Positions 1 through 12,687 are shown, numbered from the stretch's first letter. The stretch is 64,000 nucleotides of DNA from Simmondsia chinensis (GCA_018398585.1 JAGTTD010000005.1:6503355-6567354); one strand, 5' to 3'. The notes: a model not told the origin generated them from the letters alone. Program-made: numbers and translations.

Positions 1-1530
1 TAGGTGGGTTAGGTCTTGACGAATCGTCTCCAGCCAACTCTTCTTTGGTCTGCCCCTCCCTCTTCTGCTTATCGCCGTGTTGAGCTGTTCACACCTCCTG
101 ACTGGGGCTGTAGTCGGTCTTCTGCTAACATGTCCAAACCATCTTAGGCGGTGCTCCCTCAATTTATCCTCGATCGAGGCTACACCCAGCTTACCTCATA
201 TCACATCATTCCTAATCCTATCCTTCCTTGTGTGGCCACACATCCAACGTAGCATCCTCATCTATGCCACCTTCATCCTCTGTGTTTGATTTTGTTTCAT
301 TGGTCGACACTCTGCCCCATATAGCATAGCTGGTCTTACTACCGTTCTATAGTATTTTCCCTTTAACTTTAGCGGGAACTTTCTATCACACAGCACCCCA
401 GATGCCATCCTCCACTTCTGCCAGCCTACTTTAATCCTGTTGCTGACATCCTCATCCACTTCACCATTCTGGTGTATCATGGATCCCAGATATTTGAAGC
501 TCACCTTACTCGGTACGGTTTCTGATTCAATCTTAACCTCCTCGGTGCTGGTCGCGGTGGAATGGTCGAATTTGAATTCCACATACTCGGTCTTAGATCT
601 GCTAATCCTTAAACCCCCTCGATTCTAATGCACCTCTCCATAGCTCCAGCTTCTCATTCATGTCCGCACGGGATTCCCCTACCAGAACTATGTCGTTTGC
701 AAAAAGCATACACCAAGGTACTTTCCCTTGGATATGTCTAGTGAGCTCATCCATCACTAGAATGAACAGGAAGGGACCCAAGGCAGAGCCCTGGTGTATC
801 CCTACTGTAATAGGGAAAGTGTCTGTCTCCCCTTCCCCTGTGCGCACATTAGTATACGCCTCTTCATACATGTCCCTAATGACCCGAATATAAGGCATCA
901 GGATGCCTCTCCTTCCCAACACTCTCCACAGTACCTCTCTTGGCACTCTATCATATGCCTTCTCCAAATCGATGAAGCCCATGTGGAGATCCTTTTGTCT
1001 CTCCCTATATTGCTCTATCGTCCGCCGTAAGAGATGAATGACTTCTATTGTTGATCTCCCAGATATGAACCCAAACTGGTTTTCTGTCACTTCCGTCTGT
1101 TGTCGTAGTCTCTTTTCTATGACTCTCTCCCATAACTTGAGGGTGTGACTCATCAATTTGATCCCCCGGTAATTGGCGCAGCTTTGGATATCGCCCTTGT
1201 TCTTGTAGATTGGGACCAGTGTGCTCTTCCGCCATTCTTCCGGCATCTTATTCCCCATCAAGATTTGGTTAAAGAGTTTTGCTAGCCAACTAATGCCCCG
1301 CTGTCCAAGGCATTTTCATGCCTCAATGGGTATCCCATCTGGACCGACTGCTATTCCGTTACCCATAGCATTCGTTCTGATCCTCCCCCGTAGTCTGGAA
1401 CTCCCCTAAATCTATCTTTGCGCTTCCCTGGTTGTTGAACAGCTCGTGGAAGTAGGCTTTCCACCTAGCTCTAATTTGATGCCCTTCCACTAGCACCTGC
1501 CCATCCTCTCCTCTAATTTGAATACCTAAT
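1..1530 (-). pseudogene. RTE-clade LINE reverse transcriptase remnant, cut by the window's left edge
   Basis: Minus-strand reading gives a non-LTR reverse transcriptase of the plant RTE type. The main block (1261 to 602) has the finger/palm signatures MPEEWRKSTLVPIYKNKGD, NQFGFISGRST, FIDLEKAYDRVPREVLW and HQGSALGPF. The block 582 to 262 continues into the thumb/C-terminal part (KVSFKYLGSMIHQNGEVDED). Bases 60 to 1 encode [20 protein letters not shown], the usual C-terminal run, so the 3' UTR lies outside the window. The catalytic motif, normally FADD, reads FAND. There are further stops and frameshifts near 600, 260 and 1260-1400, so it is dead. The region 1262-1530 is the degraded upstream part. 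This is the same family as the LINE copies at 43468-44465 and 44914-45709. Confidence 0.9.
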
Positions 1531-2041
1531 TGATAAATAGTTAAAAAAATAAATTTATATATTAGAACTACTTTACATAAATAGTTTAAAATTTTAATAA
1601 TATTTTAAATACAATTAATTTTAATACTATTTCTTTAAAAATTACTATTCATTTGTTGCATGCCATTTGTAAATAAAGAGTGAACCGTGTCATTTAGGTA
1701 AATATTTTTAAAACTATGCCACTTTGAAAATTTAGTCCTTTTCAAGTGTTTTTCTGAAAGCCTTTGGTAGATCCTTATATAGATATCTCAAGTGCCTCTT
1801 CACATAAAGAGGCACACATATTCGTTAAAATATACTAAAATTATATTTTAACTTATTTTAAAAATACACAAAATAAAAAGTAATAATAAAATTTTTAATT
1901 ACATTGTATATTATAAAGTTTATTTAAAAAAAATAAGCACCATTGGATATGAATAAGGGTGCGTAAGAAAGGACGGAAGGGAAAGAGATGGTCATCATGA
2001 TTTGGTGATGCATTGGATTCTTCCATTGACCAAGTTCCCCC
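1531..2041. other. AT-rich intergenic spacer
   Basis: I see no coding signature. It is AT-rich sequence between the LINE remnant and the target duplication of the next element. Confidence 0.6.
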
Positions 2042-2051
2042 CATTATAAAG

Positions 2052-2340
2052 GACTTTTTTTTTATTTTTTTTGCTGACTAGCACCTTTTCAAAAAAAATT
2101 AAAAATTTGATCTAATTTTAAAAATATTTAGAGAATTAATTCATTTTACTGTAGTAATATGGATGCACGATGTATGGAACGTCGTGCAGCAGTATTGTAC
2201 GACGTTCCGTACGTCGTACAACGGAGGAGCACTGTTGCACGCCGTTCCGTACGTCATGCAACAGTGCCCAATTTTTTATTTTTTATTTTTTTTAGTTTTA
2301 CCTCTTTAAAATTAAAAAAAATTAATAAAAGTTCTTTTTA
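2052..2340 (+). repeat. Left long TIR with dyad subrepeats
   Basis: Inverted match to 3480-3674. It contains perfect and near-perfect dyads, for example around 2192-2220, where TTGTACGACGT is mirrored by ACGTCGTACAA across TCCGT. Confidence 0.75.
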
Positions 2341-2354
2341 ATTTTTAAAATAAA

Positions 2355-2655
2355 AATATCACAGGGGACGCACTTATCGGCTTGTTTATTTGCTTAGGTT
2401 TATTCACATACTATTGACCTTGTACTATTTGCCTATTATGTGTCTTGTACTATTTGATGTGCCCGTGCTAATGTTTTGTGCTTTTGCTTATATTTTCAGG
2501 ATGCCTGCTCTCACAACGACACGATATTCAGGTTGGGGGTCCTCGGAAACAGCCTCTCTTCCACTCGGAAGGGGGAAGGCTGCGTACATCCATCCTCCCC
2601 AGACCCCGCTTTCGCGGGAGTCTTTGGCACTGGGACTGTTGTTGTTGTTAAATTA
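2355..2655 (+). mobile_element. 5'-truncated RTE LINE 3' end (Angio-domain-like tail)
   Basis: The 3' part reads GGTTGGGGGTCCTCGGAAAC, then AGCCTCT, then AAGGCTGCGTACATCC, then AGACCCCGC, ending GTTGTTGTTGTT. This is the tail found on LINE copies 43468-44465 and 44914-45709. The 5' part is T-rich like the LINE 3' UTR. Flanking AT-rich sequence prevents a clean target-duplication call. Confidence 0.65.
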
Positions 2656-2781
2656 TTTTAATTTTTAATTTTATAATTTGAATCACTAAATACGTATACA
2701 TTTTAAATTAAAAGGTATATGTATATTATTATTTGAACTATTAATAAGGAAGATATAAATGAGGAGATGGTGATATATATA

Positions 2782-3269
2782 TGTCATGAACCTAATTCCG
2801 TGACTTGGATAATTTTTGGGAGAGAGAACGAGAGAGAGAAAGAGAGTAGAGATTAAGAAGAGAATTAGAGAATAAATAGAGAAAAGAAGATAAATTTTTA
2901 GTAGGAAGAAGGAAGGAGAGTGACGGTTGTGAAGAGGGAAAGAGAGAGAGAGAGAGATAATTTGAATTTGTGTTGATTACTTGATTGCCAATTACAAGGT
3001 TTACACATGCTTAAATAGGGCTTAGGGAGGGAACACACACCCAACACACCTACATCTTAGACCCTTACAATAGCCCACAAACTCATTAATGCTTAATACA
3101 TGCTTGAAAAATAAGTAATCTAGCCTAGACAACACCCCCACACCCCAACTGGTCCTAATTCAAATTTTAAACTAATTTTGTTTTACTAATTAATATTATA
3201 TTTTACATTATATATTTGATACAAAATAATAAAAGCAACAATGGGTTGATCGGTTCTTGGCTCGTGACA
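2782..3269 (-). mobile_element. Candidate solo LTR, 488 bp
   Basis: It begins TGTCA and ends TGACA, with a 5-bp ATATA direct repeat on both sides (2777-2781, 3270-3274). Read on the minus strand it has a TATA-like CCCTATTTAAGCATG and a purine/pyrimidine-rich stretch. The target repeat is low complexity, so this is moderate evidence. Confidence 0.5.
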
Positions 3270-3479
3270 ATATATTATTATTTAAACTATCTCATACAGG
3301 AACTATGGTATTATAATACTATTAATAAGAGGATATAAATGAGGGACACATTTAAATGAAAAGAAGTTGACGTTTCCAACAAAAAATCACGAGTTTACGT
3401 ATTTTTACATTATTATTTGAACTATTTTATTAGATACATGTAACTCAAAAACTAATGTATATGAATTTTGAAAATATAT

Positions 3480-3674
3480 TTTAAAGAGGTTAAAAAAAAA
3501 AAAAAATTGGGCACTGTTGCACGCCGTACGGAACGCCGTGCAACACTGCCGCTCTACGTTCCGTACGTCGTGCACCCACTTCGCTACAGTAAAATGGGCC
3601 AATTCGCTAAATATTTTTAAAATTAGGCCAAATTTCTATTTTTTTTTTTAAAAGGTGCTGTTAGCAAAAAAAGT
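3480..3674 (-). repeat. Right long TIR with dyad subrepeats
   Basis: Inverted match to 2052-2340, including the shared ATTTTACTGTAG segment and the GTACGGAACG dyads. Confidence 0.75.
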
Positions 3675-3819
3675 CATTATAAAGTTGACCTATATCCTCC
3701 ATTTATATAATATATGATCCTCATTTTTCCAAAAATTAAATAGTTTACAAATTAATAAATAAATTAAATTTCTTAATATTTTTGTCTTTTAAATAGTTTA
3801 TATATTAGTATATAGAAAA

Positions 3820-4335
3820 AATGTCAATTAGGTACCGAAGATTTGATTATTTGTTATCTAGATAAACCGATGTTTCAAAATATATGACGAATTACCTTGA
3901 TGTTTAAAAATTTTATCACTTAGATACTCTGAAGTTTTAAAATTTTATCAATCAAGTACCATTTCTCCAAAATTTTATAGATTTTCGTTGAAAAATGCGA
4001 AGAAATATAATTTTGATTGTGTATAAATATATTGATTTAAATTTGATGACTTTTTAGCCAAGAATGCTATATGACACATGATTTTAGTAATATACAGGTA
4101 GTTACATCCAAATATGATTAATTTTTTTTGTCATAATTCATTAAATTTTATTGAAAATAGCTACATGACTTATATATATTCTTGTACTAGTGCACTGCAT
4201 TATCCTCTTTTGTATAAAATTGTTTTGATTCTCATAAATATTTATCAAATTTGAAGTGATAAAATATTCAAACCTCAGGGTATTTCATTGTATATATTAA
4301 AATATTATGGTGCCTACCTAAGTGATAATTTTCCT
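3820..4335. mobile_element. AT-rich foldback MITE-like element
   Basis: The edges carry mirrored forms of TAGGTACC and of TACCTAAGTGATAA, and the body is AT-rich with repeated phrases such as TTTTATCACTTAGATAC. The same phrases recur at 4735-5199 and 59195-59695. Class and exact ends are uncertain. Confidence 0.45.
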
Positions 4336-4734
4336 AATATATATAAGAATATACAAGGCTTGTATATTTATCGTCAAATATCCAAAATTTCTGAAAATTT
4401 ATCAGTGCGGTAACACTGTTAAATTCTTTCAATTTTTAATAGAAAATATTTAAATTGAATGTGACTACGATATAAAAGTAAGTCAAATTTTGACATATGA
4501 TACTTATATATTATTAAAATTATATTTTGATGTTTTGGCTAATAAATTTTTAAATTTTAGAACAATTAAAAGATAAATTTTAAACTATTTCTTATTATAA
4601 TATATATCAAAGAACCTAAACTGTAACCTCGTGATGAGTTCACATGTTTGATAAAAGTCACTTGGTGTTCTACGTTTAAGAAATTTTTCCCTTTTTTTTC
4701 TTTTTTTTTTTGTCCTTTTGAAGGAAGCAATTAT
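4336..4734. other. AT-rich spacer
   Basis: No gene, tRNA or clear repeat boundary seen. Confidence 0.5.
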
Positions 4735-5199
4735 AAAATAATATAGAAATTATCACTTAAATATATTAATTTTATCACTTAGGTACTATAATATTTTAAT
4801 ATATATAATAAGGTATTATAAAATTTAAAACTTTTATCACTTCGATATCTTAAAATTCAAAAAACTTATTAATTAGACATGGATTTTTGTTGGAAAATAC
4901 TAGTGTAGACAATTTGGACAATATAAAGTGCCGTCCATCAAAGTCTAATATTTTTAATATAAAATGCTTACATGATACATGATTTTTTTGCAATACTTCC
5001 ATCAAAAACTGATTAAATTTTATTGTAATTGGATAAATTATTTGTTAAATATCATATATATTATCATAAATTCATAATCTTGTACTACCTTGGCATTTAT
5101 CGGTGAAAATTAGCCGGATTTTGACAAAAAATTATCATATTTTGACGCGAAGTACCTAGATGATAAATATTTTGAAATCTTAAGATACTTTATTATATA

Positions 5200-5391
5200 T
5201 GAGAAAACACTAATACAAGTAATAGTGTGTATATATATAAATAATGAAGGTACAAGAAGGATGCTCTATATATAGAGCATACAAGCTAGCGAAAAGACAA
5301 TAGGGTCCTTGGGCATCTAATAGTACAAGAAGGATAAAAGAGTCAATGAGAATCACCCTAATAGTACTTGCCTAATATGGGTCCTCTAATA
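5200..5391 (-). repeat. Copia LTR (3' LTR, left)
   Basis: 192 bp, aligning without gaps to 10383-10574. On the element strand it starts TATTAG rather than TGTTAG and ends in CA; both LTRs share the TA start. It contains the palindrome CTCTATATATAGAG. Confidence 0.9.
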
Positions 5392-5398
5392 GGCCCCC

Positions 5399-8300
5399 TC
5401 AATCTGAGCGGGAAGCTTGGATGCGAAGATTGTCTTTATGGTATAAAAAGGAGTCCGGAGGAAGACCCTTTGTGAAGATGTCAGCGACTTGTTTGGTTGT
5501 AGGAGTGTAGCGAACTTGTAAATCTCCTTTGAGGACTTTTTCATGAACATAATGAAAATCAACATCAACATGTTTACTGCGGTCATTAGAGACGAGGTTG
5601 GAAGCGAGATAGGAAGCAAACACATTGTCACAGTATATGGTGATGGGTCCTTTGTGGCGAATGCCGAGGTCACGCATAATGTATCGAATCAAGTCACTTT
5701 CAGCAACACCTTGTGCAACAGCCCGGTATTCAGATTCACTAGAGGATTTGGAGACTGTGGCCTGTTTCTTGGCATGCTAGGAAATGAGGCTGGGACCAAG
5801 AAAGAGAGCATAACCAGTGGTGAAGCGACGGGTGTTAGGACATTCTCCCCAATCAGCATCTGTATACACAATGACTGAGGTACAAGAACAAGGAAAGATG
5901 GACAACCCATGATCAGGGGTGCTCTTGAGGTACTTGAGAATCCGTTACACAACCTGCCAGTGACCAGACCTGGGAGCATGCATAAACTGGGAGACAAGAT
6001 TAACAGCATAACAGATATCGGGTCTGGTCATGGTGAGCTATTGAAGGGCGCCTACTACACTACGATATTCAATGGGGTCGAATAGAAGATCGCCCTCGGT
6101 AAGTGAGAGGTGGTTGCGGGCGGGCAAAGACGTTTTGATGGGTTTAGTTTCATGCATGTTATGTTTGGTGAGAAGATTAACAGTGTATTTGTGTTGAGAG
6201 AGAAAAAGTCCATGAGAACTACGTTTGGCCTCTATTCCTAGAAAGTAGTAAAGAGGGTCAAGATCCTTCATTGCAAATTATTGAGAGAGTTTATGAATAA
6301 GTGTGTCTAGTGAGCGAGGGTTTGAACCTGTGATAATCATGTCATCAACATACAACAAAAGACATATAATATCATCCGAATTATGAAATAAGAAAACGGA
6401 TGGGCTAGCACGACAGTATGTAAACCAAGACTATACAAAAAGGAACTAAATCGCTGGAAACAGGCACGAGGAGCTTGCTTGAACCCATATAGGGCTTTTT
6501 GCAATCGACAAACATGATTAGGAAATTTAGGGTGGATGAATCCTTTAGGTTGACGCATATAAACCACTTCCTTTAGTGAACCATGTAGGAAAGTATTTTT
6601 GACATCAAGTTGGCCAATGGGCCAGTTTTAGTAATGACAAGGGAGAGTATAAAGCGAATAGTAGATGGTTTAACAACTGGACTAAAAGTTTCTTTGAAGT
6701 CAATGCCTTCACGTTGATGAAAGTCTTGAGCAACAAGACGAGCTTTAAAACGTTCAACAAAACCATCCGCCTTGTACTTAACCTTGTACTTCCAAGTCCT
6801 ACGTACAAAATTCATGTTTGGTTCAGCGGAAACAAGTTCCTATGTGTTGTTTTTGAGAAGAGCATTAAATTCCTCAATCATGGCCTCTTGCCATTTAGGG
6901 TTCTTTAGAGCTTGTGAATAACATGTTGGTTCCTGTATTACTATGATCGAAGATAGAAATAGTGGATATCTGGTTTTACGAATTCCATCTTTTAGGCGTG
7001 TTTGCATAGGATGGATATTTTGGACAGGGCAGGGGGAACCCCTCGAGTCAATACTAATGATCGGGTCCGAAATTATAAGAGGAGGGGAAGACACGGGAGA
7101 GGTTGGGGCCCAGGGTTCTTGTCCTCTGGTATCTTCAGTCACGGGCCAAACATCCTGGGTCCCAGGGATTGCAGTCACGAGAGGACCAGGTAGTAGGATG
7201 GGTGAGGCCGGGTCAACAACCGAGGGAGTCTGGGCTGTGCTATTCAGTGAGGTGCTGCAGTACAGCGGGGAAGACGGGTCGTTGCTGGGCAGAGTTCGGT
7301 GTGGGAAGGGCTCAGGGAGAAGGCAGGGCTGCAGCGGCACAGAAAGGGAGGGGAGGACAGGGCGGTTGCAGCTGTGAAGGGTCAGTGAACCGGCGCGCTG
7401 CGTCGTGAGACCTTGAATGGGTCGAAGGGTGTCAGTTATGGGTGTCGCCAGGAAAAGGGGTAGAGGAATTGGAAAATCAACCATGATCATCGGGTGTCCA
7501 GGGACGGGAGAAGAGGGGTTGACTATGTCGGGGTAAGGGAATTTAGTTTCATCAAATTGGACATGTTAATTAATGTAAATTTTACCTGTGTTAGGATTAA
7601 GACAGCGATACCTTTATACCTAGCAGCATATCCTAGAAAAATGCAAGGGGTGGATCTAGGTGCAAGCTTGTGGAGTACGTGGCGTTAGATTTGGAAAACA
7701 GAGGCAATGCGAAAACTAGAATAGTCAGGTACCTTATTAAAGAGTTTTTCGTAGGGAGATTGGTTTTGTAGAACTGGTGTGGGAAGTTTATTTATTAGAA
7801 AGCAAGCAACACAAGCTACATCATCCCAAAATTTGTAGGGTAAACAAGATTTTTATAATAAGGTACGAGCTGTTTCAATTATGTGCCGATGTTTTCGTTC
7901 CGCCACTCCATTTTGTTGTGGAGTGTCGAGACACAAAAGTCGGAAGTGAATGCCATGTTGAGAGCATAGAGTGGTCATGCGTTTGCGATCAAATTCGCGA
8001 CCACCATCACTTTGAAAAAAATTAATTTTAGTGAAGAATTGGTTCTCAACAAGAGCTTTAAATGTTTCAAAAATTGTAAAAACATCATATTTGTAATGCA
8101 TGGGGTAAATCCAAGTAAAACGAGTAAAGTCATCAACGAAGGCAACATAATATTTATTGCATGAAGTATATGAAATTGGAGATTGCCATACATCAGAATG
8201 AATTAAATGAAGTGGAGTACTAAAGGAATGTAAAACTCCCTGAAAAGGTAAATGATGGGACTTGCCCATACAACATAATTGACATAGTCCAGAGAAACAA

Positions 8301-10251
8301 GAACAGGGAATGAGTTGACGTTTGCATAGAACATCCATAGTGGGACGACCTAAATGACCAAGCCGACAATGCCAAAGATCACCATTTTGGATTTGCGCAA
8401 CCAAGAGGAGGATATGGGGCGAGAAGCTATATAGTGGTCCATTACTGCGAACTTGAAGCATTGGGGTCCCCGTAGCCTTGTCCTTTATACAAAAAAAGTT
8501 TGAGTCAAATTCAATGCAAGAGTTATTGTCCTGACAAAGACGTTTAATTGATAGAAGATTACGCGTTAGTTGAGGAACAAACATGATATCTTTGAGTTTT
8601 AAGGATTTAGTTTGTGTTTTAATGGTAGAGGAACCAATATGCGAGATTGGAAGTAATGCACCATCTCCAACTAAAACACGTCTATGACCAGTATAAGGAA
8701 GGGGATTATAAACGATACCTGAGTTAGAAGTCATGTGATTGGAAGCTCCAGAATCCGGGTACCAGCTGTAGTCCTGCGAGTCACCAAGTGTCATAGCAGC
8801 CAAGGAAGGAGAAGGATTAGGAAAGGAAGGCTGGTCATAGCGATGAGGGCATGATATAGCACTATGACCGATGTGAGAGCAGATCTGACAGAATTGAGGG
8901 GCAGTGCCTAAGATACCGGAAGAGTTGTTGGGTGGGGCCTACAGGTTTCAGGAGGACGCAGGGGGACGGGGGCACCGTTTTGACCGGATGGGTGCTGATA
9001 ACCTTGTCCCCTAGAACGTCCCCCTCGACCTTTGTTACTGCTGCTGTGATTTCGGCCTTTGTTACCTCGACCACGACCTCCACGACTAGGGTTGGATCCT
9101 TGGTTGTTTGTACCTGCAGCCATAGGTGCATGAGTTTGTTCGGGAGGGGTACATCCTTTGTAACGGTTTTGGGCACCCTCTTCGTTGAGAAGAGCAGTCT
9201 TAAGTCGCTCAAAGTAAGGAGTTGGAGAGGTATTTTGGGTAAGCGTGCCAAAGGCAGCATACTCGATTAGGAGGCCCGAAAGGGCGTAGTGAACTAGTTC
9301 TCTGTTTGATACGGGAGAGTCTATGGCAGCTAAGTCATCCCCCATTGATTTTAATTCAGAAAGATATGTTTCTATTGTTTTGTCATCTTTACTAATGTTA
9401 ACAATATGGGTTCTGACAAATTCCTTGGCCAGGGAATGATCTCTAAATCATTTGACAAGGGCATCCTACATGGCTTTAGAGGTGGATTGACGGACGATAT
9501 CATTAATTATAGACCGGGAAAGGGTGGCAGCAATACATGACCGAAGGCTTTGATCTATCCTTATCCAATTTAAATGTTCAAGATTAGGAAAAGTAGATCC
9601 ATTTGGGTATGTTATAGTGGGGGAGGGGCAAGGGTAAGTTCCATCTATGTATCCCATGAGTTGATGAGCAACAAGAATCATATGAAACTGTTCTCGCCAA
9701 GCAGGGTAATCTGTTGTGTTTTCAAGTTTAACAGTTACAATATTTGTGATACTTGAAAGGGGGAGAAGTAGGGGATTATTGTTATAAAAATTAGGGGCCT
9801 GAATTTGAGGGGAAGGTAGGACCGAGGCCCCCCCACCACCAAGCATGGAGCCGGGATGGGTGGGCCCCACCGCGCGAGCGATGGCTGTCGAGCCACCAAT
9901 ACTGGTGGTTGGCGCCATCTGGCCATATAACGGGGTGGTGCCGATTGCCGATAGGGGAAACGGGGGAAGGGAAGTAGGGATGCCCGGGCCAAAAAATTGA
10001 GAAAATTGTGGCCTCGTTGAGGCTAGCGGAGTATCGAAGATGGCGACACTGGTATCCTCTAGTCCATTGACGAATAGTCCCGAGCTTAGAGATCCGATAT
10101 GGGGAAGATCGGGTCTAGGCCGAGAAGAGGCAGCCGGTCTTTCAACCGTCTGACCGGTGGCATGAGCGGAGCCGGGATCGGCGGCGAAAGTAGGGTCGGC
10201 TGTCATGGGTAGAGAAGAGGAAGAGGGGGGAGGGAAATTATTAGCTGCCAT
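5399..10251 (-). pseudogene. Copia gag-pol, disrupted
   Basis: The start is the ATG at 10251 (MAANNFPPPSSSS), a proline/serine-rich leader. The copia gag domain follows (DYPAWREQFHMILVAHQLMG, about 9740-9470). Two in-frame stops near 9466 and 9450 interrupt gag, which resumes to 8908 with an RGGRGRG-rich stretch. After a frameshift come a CCHC zinc knuckle (CQICSHIGHSAISC, about 8850-8890), the protease motif WYPDSGASNHMT (about 8760), the pre-integrase zinc region (HCRLGHLG) and an integrase core with HSD, QSDGG and NGVAERKHR, so its DDE triad is visible. Reverse transcriptase (6815 to 6040) has KARLVAQDF and LYGFKQAPRAC, with YVDD intact but in another frame. RNase H (5990 to 5420) has YCDN and HVDVDFHYV. 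At least four frame breaks make it non-coding today. Confidence 0.9.
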
Positions 10252-10367
10252 AAATAAAAATTAGTTGCCCGTAATAAAAAATATAGATGACTTACAAACA
10301 GAGAATAATAGTGATAAGGTGAAGAGAGAACCGAGAAGAAAAAAAAAAACTTTGAGTCTCTTAACGA

Positions 10368-10380
10368 GGCTTTGATACCA
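10368..10380 (-). promoter_or_regulatory. Copia primer-binding site (tRNA-iMet type)
   Basis: Minus strand reads TGGTATCAAAGCC, complementary to the initiator methionine tRNA 3' end apart from one position, two bases from the LTR end. Confidence 0.8.
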
Positions 10381-10382
10381 TA

Positions 10383-10574
10383 TGAGAAAACACCAATGCA
10401 AGTCATAGTGTGTATATATATGAATAATTAAGGTACAAGAAGGAGGCTCTATATATAGAGCATACAAGCTAGCGAAAAAACAATAGGGCCCTTGGGCTTC
10501 TAATAGTACAAGAAGGGTAAAAGAGTCAATGAGAGTAACCCTAATGGTACTTGCCTAATATGGGTCCTCTAATA
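10383..10574 (-). repeat. Copia LTR (5' LTR, right)
   Basis: 192 bp, 13 substitutions and no gaps against 5200-5391. Confidence 0.9.
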
Positions 10575-10676
10575 ATATGTGTTAAACTATTATGATATTT
10601 AGATGATTTGATCAAAAAATGATATTTAGATGGTAAATGTTTAACCTCCGACATACCTAATAAATTTCCAACGACG

Positions 10677-10900
10677 AAAACAACAACAACAATATAAGGA
10701 CTCTCGCGGGTGCAAGGTCTTGGGGGGATTGTACACAGCCTTATCTCTTCAAGGTGTTACCCTAAATGAAGACTTTATCCAAGGGCCCCCAACCTTAAGA
10801 AGCAAAAGGCAAACAAAATAATAAAGTAACAAGCGACAAAGTACAAAGCACAAGTACAAAACAACAATAGATCACGAAGGTAACAAGCAACCACAGGAAA
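10677..10900 (-). mobile_element. RTE LINE 3' tail copy, decayed
   Basis: Minus strand reads a GGTTGGGG-type start, a decayed GGCTGTGTACA core and a (TTG)n tail at 10687-10697. The sequence to its right resembles the LINE 3' UTR (repeated TTGTGCTTTGTAC-like phrases). No target repeat identified. Confidence 0.55.
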
Positions 10901-12687
10901 CATGTAAGCCTAAAGACATTATGAACTAACTTTACTATGCTCTTCTATTCCAAACTGTTATATCAGCTACACATACACGCTAGAAAGAATAGTCAAATTC
11001 AAGGAAGAAAAGAAAGGATGAAATGGTTTAGGTTTACTAGCCTCCCTGCCAATGGCAATTCTACACATAAAAATGCAAACACCTTCACTCAAATATACCC
11101 ATAAAAATATCTTTATCTTTATAAAAATAATATTAAAAAAATAGTGTGATATTTATTATATATATTAAAGTATAAATTACACATACATTGCACTTTAATA
11201 TCCTCGAGTTTCGTTGAACTTATTTTTAGCATTTAATTTAGTGTTTGAATTTTCAATCCATAAGCAATTTTTAATTAAACTATCTATAATTTTGTGATTA
11301 AAAACATAATATCAATAAATGACACCCTATTTTCTAAAAAGTTAATTATTTTTTTCAAATATAATTAAATAATTTTTTTACCTAAATATGAATGGTAGGT
11401 GCTAGAGAGTAGTGCTTGTTCATTTTGGTCTCAAGATACCAACTTTTTCCTCCCTTTTCTTTCTTTTTTTTTTCTTTTCAATCTGGGGTTCAAAAAAAAA
11501 ATATTTAATATTGTCATTTATAACAATATGAAACCAATTATGGCTTTCACGCATCAAGTTTAAGTCTTTGAAAAAGTTGATCCATTGACATGGTATTAGA
11601 GATTTGACGATCATGATGTCAAAGATTTAAATCTCAATAGCCCACACTTTTAATATTACATAATTTAAGTATACGGTATGAAGGGAGCCGATGCAATATC
11701 CATACTTCAAGCCTTATCAACTTAAATTTTTGGGACAGTTAGTTCATCAATATCATTGATTTGTGTTTGATTCATTTAATCATACACAAACATTGAATAA
11801 TCTTTGCACATGTAGAACATTAAATATTAATATAATGTTATTCGGCTTGATATGTGAATGGCATACAGATTCAAATTATACTATATGTTATTATGAAATT
11901 ATAGTCATTTTCAATGCGTTGAACTGGGATTTGAATTATTGATCTCTTGGTTAATAAGGCTCTAATACTAGAAAATAAAACCAACAACAAAAAACTAAAA
12001 AATATTAGATAAAGATTCATAAATAATTTTATACTCCGACAAAACTAAATTATAGACCCAGCATTATTAGCCATCAAATTAAGAACATACTCAAACTAAG
12101 ATGACAATGCTCATAGACCAAAGAGAAAAGGCACTATGGACCACATTTACATAGTACAAAATTATTTTTAAATCTTCATCTAGCAATTTAAAATTTTTAT
12201 AAAATATGATTATTTGACATTATATTGAAGTCTTATTAACCAAAAGATCAACAGTGAATACCAATAACTCTTGCTTTTACTATTGAGGTGAGGATATATA
12301 TTATCTACACTTTGAAAATAATAAACATTTATACAATGAGACATGTTAAAGTATAAAATTTTTATTGAACATTAACTTTGATAACTTAAAAGCCTTTTTG
12401 ATATATTTTTCTATTTACAAATTTAATTTTTGAGAAAAACCCAATTTTTTTCTTATTTGGATTTTGATACAGTTTTTTTTTATTGAAAATAACACGAGGA
12501 AAAAATATTTTTTAAATGTAAATTTTGGTTTACTAAATTTAAAAATTCAAATAAAAACCTATATAAATTAAGAAAGTATAATATTACCCTAAAAAAGGAC
12601 TATGAATGGTTGAAGATGGAGGAAAATGAACTTTAAAACCTAAAAACTCATATTTTAAATGGGTAAACTAAGTAGCAACAACAACAA
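10901..12687. other. AT-rich intergenic DNA
   Basis: No coding signature on either strand. Reading frames here are short and low-complexity. Confidence 0.55.

Larger units (their letters stand above)
2052..3674. mobile_element. Mutator-like non-autonomous TIR element with 10-bp target duplication
   Basis: The element is flanked by the exact 10-bp direct repeat CATTATAAAG (2042-2051 and 3675-3684). Its two ends are long imperfect inverted repeats (2052 to about 2340 and about 3480 to 3674). Both read inwards as an A/T-rich terminus, then ATTTTACTGTAG, then short GC-rich dyads built on TTGCACGACGTTCCGTACG. A 9-11 bp target duplication with long TIRs is the hallmark of Mutator-like elements. 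No transposase is present. It has been hit by a LINE tail (2355-2655) and an LTR (2782-3269). Confidence 0.8.
5200..10574 (-). mobile_element. Ty1/copia LTR retrotransposon, complete but defective
   Basis: Two 192-bp LTRs bound 5 kb that reads on the minus strand as gag, zinc knuckle, protease, integrase, reverse transcriptase and RNase H, the Ty1/copia order. A primer-binding site TGGTATCAAAGCC (initiator-Met tRNA type) lies two bases inside the right LTR. A polypurine tract ATTGAGGGGGCC abuts the left LTR. The 5-bp flanks are ATATA (5195-5199) and ATATG (10575-10579), a 4/5 match. By eye the LTRs differ at 13 of 192 positions. Short LTRs and small size would fit an Ale-like lineage, but I did not establish this. 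Confidence 0.92.
4735..10675. mobile_element. AT-rich foldback MITE split by the copia element
   Basis: Left part 4735-5199 ends in GAAGTACCTAGATGATAAA-type phrases. The matching mirrored phrases continue at 10575-10675, on the far side of the copia. Removing 5200-10574 and one target repeat brings the two halves together, so the copia is the younger insertion. Confidence 0.45.

Noticed and set aside
660..1030. Plus-strand reading frames over the LINE
   Set aside because: They are antisense shadows of the reverse transcriptase frame.
6943..7408. Plus-strand frames of 100-144 codons
   Set aside because: Antisense to the proline/serine-rich region between integrase and reverse transcriptase of the copia element; no family signature.
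9466..9756. Plus-strand frames over copia gag
   Set aside because: Antisense shadows of gag.
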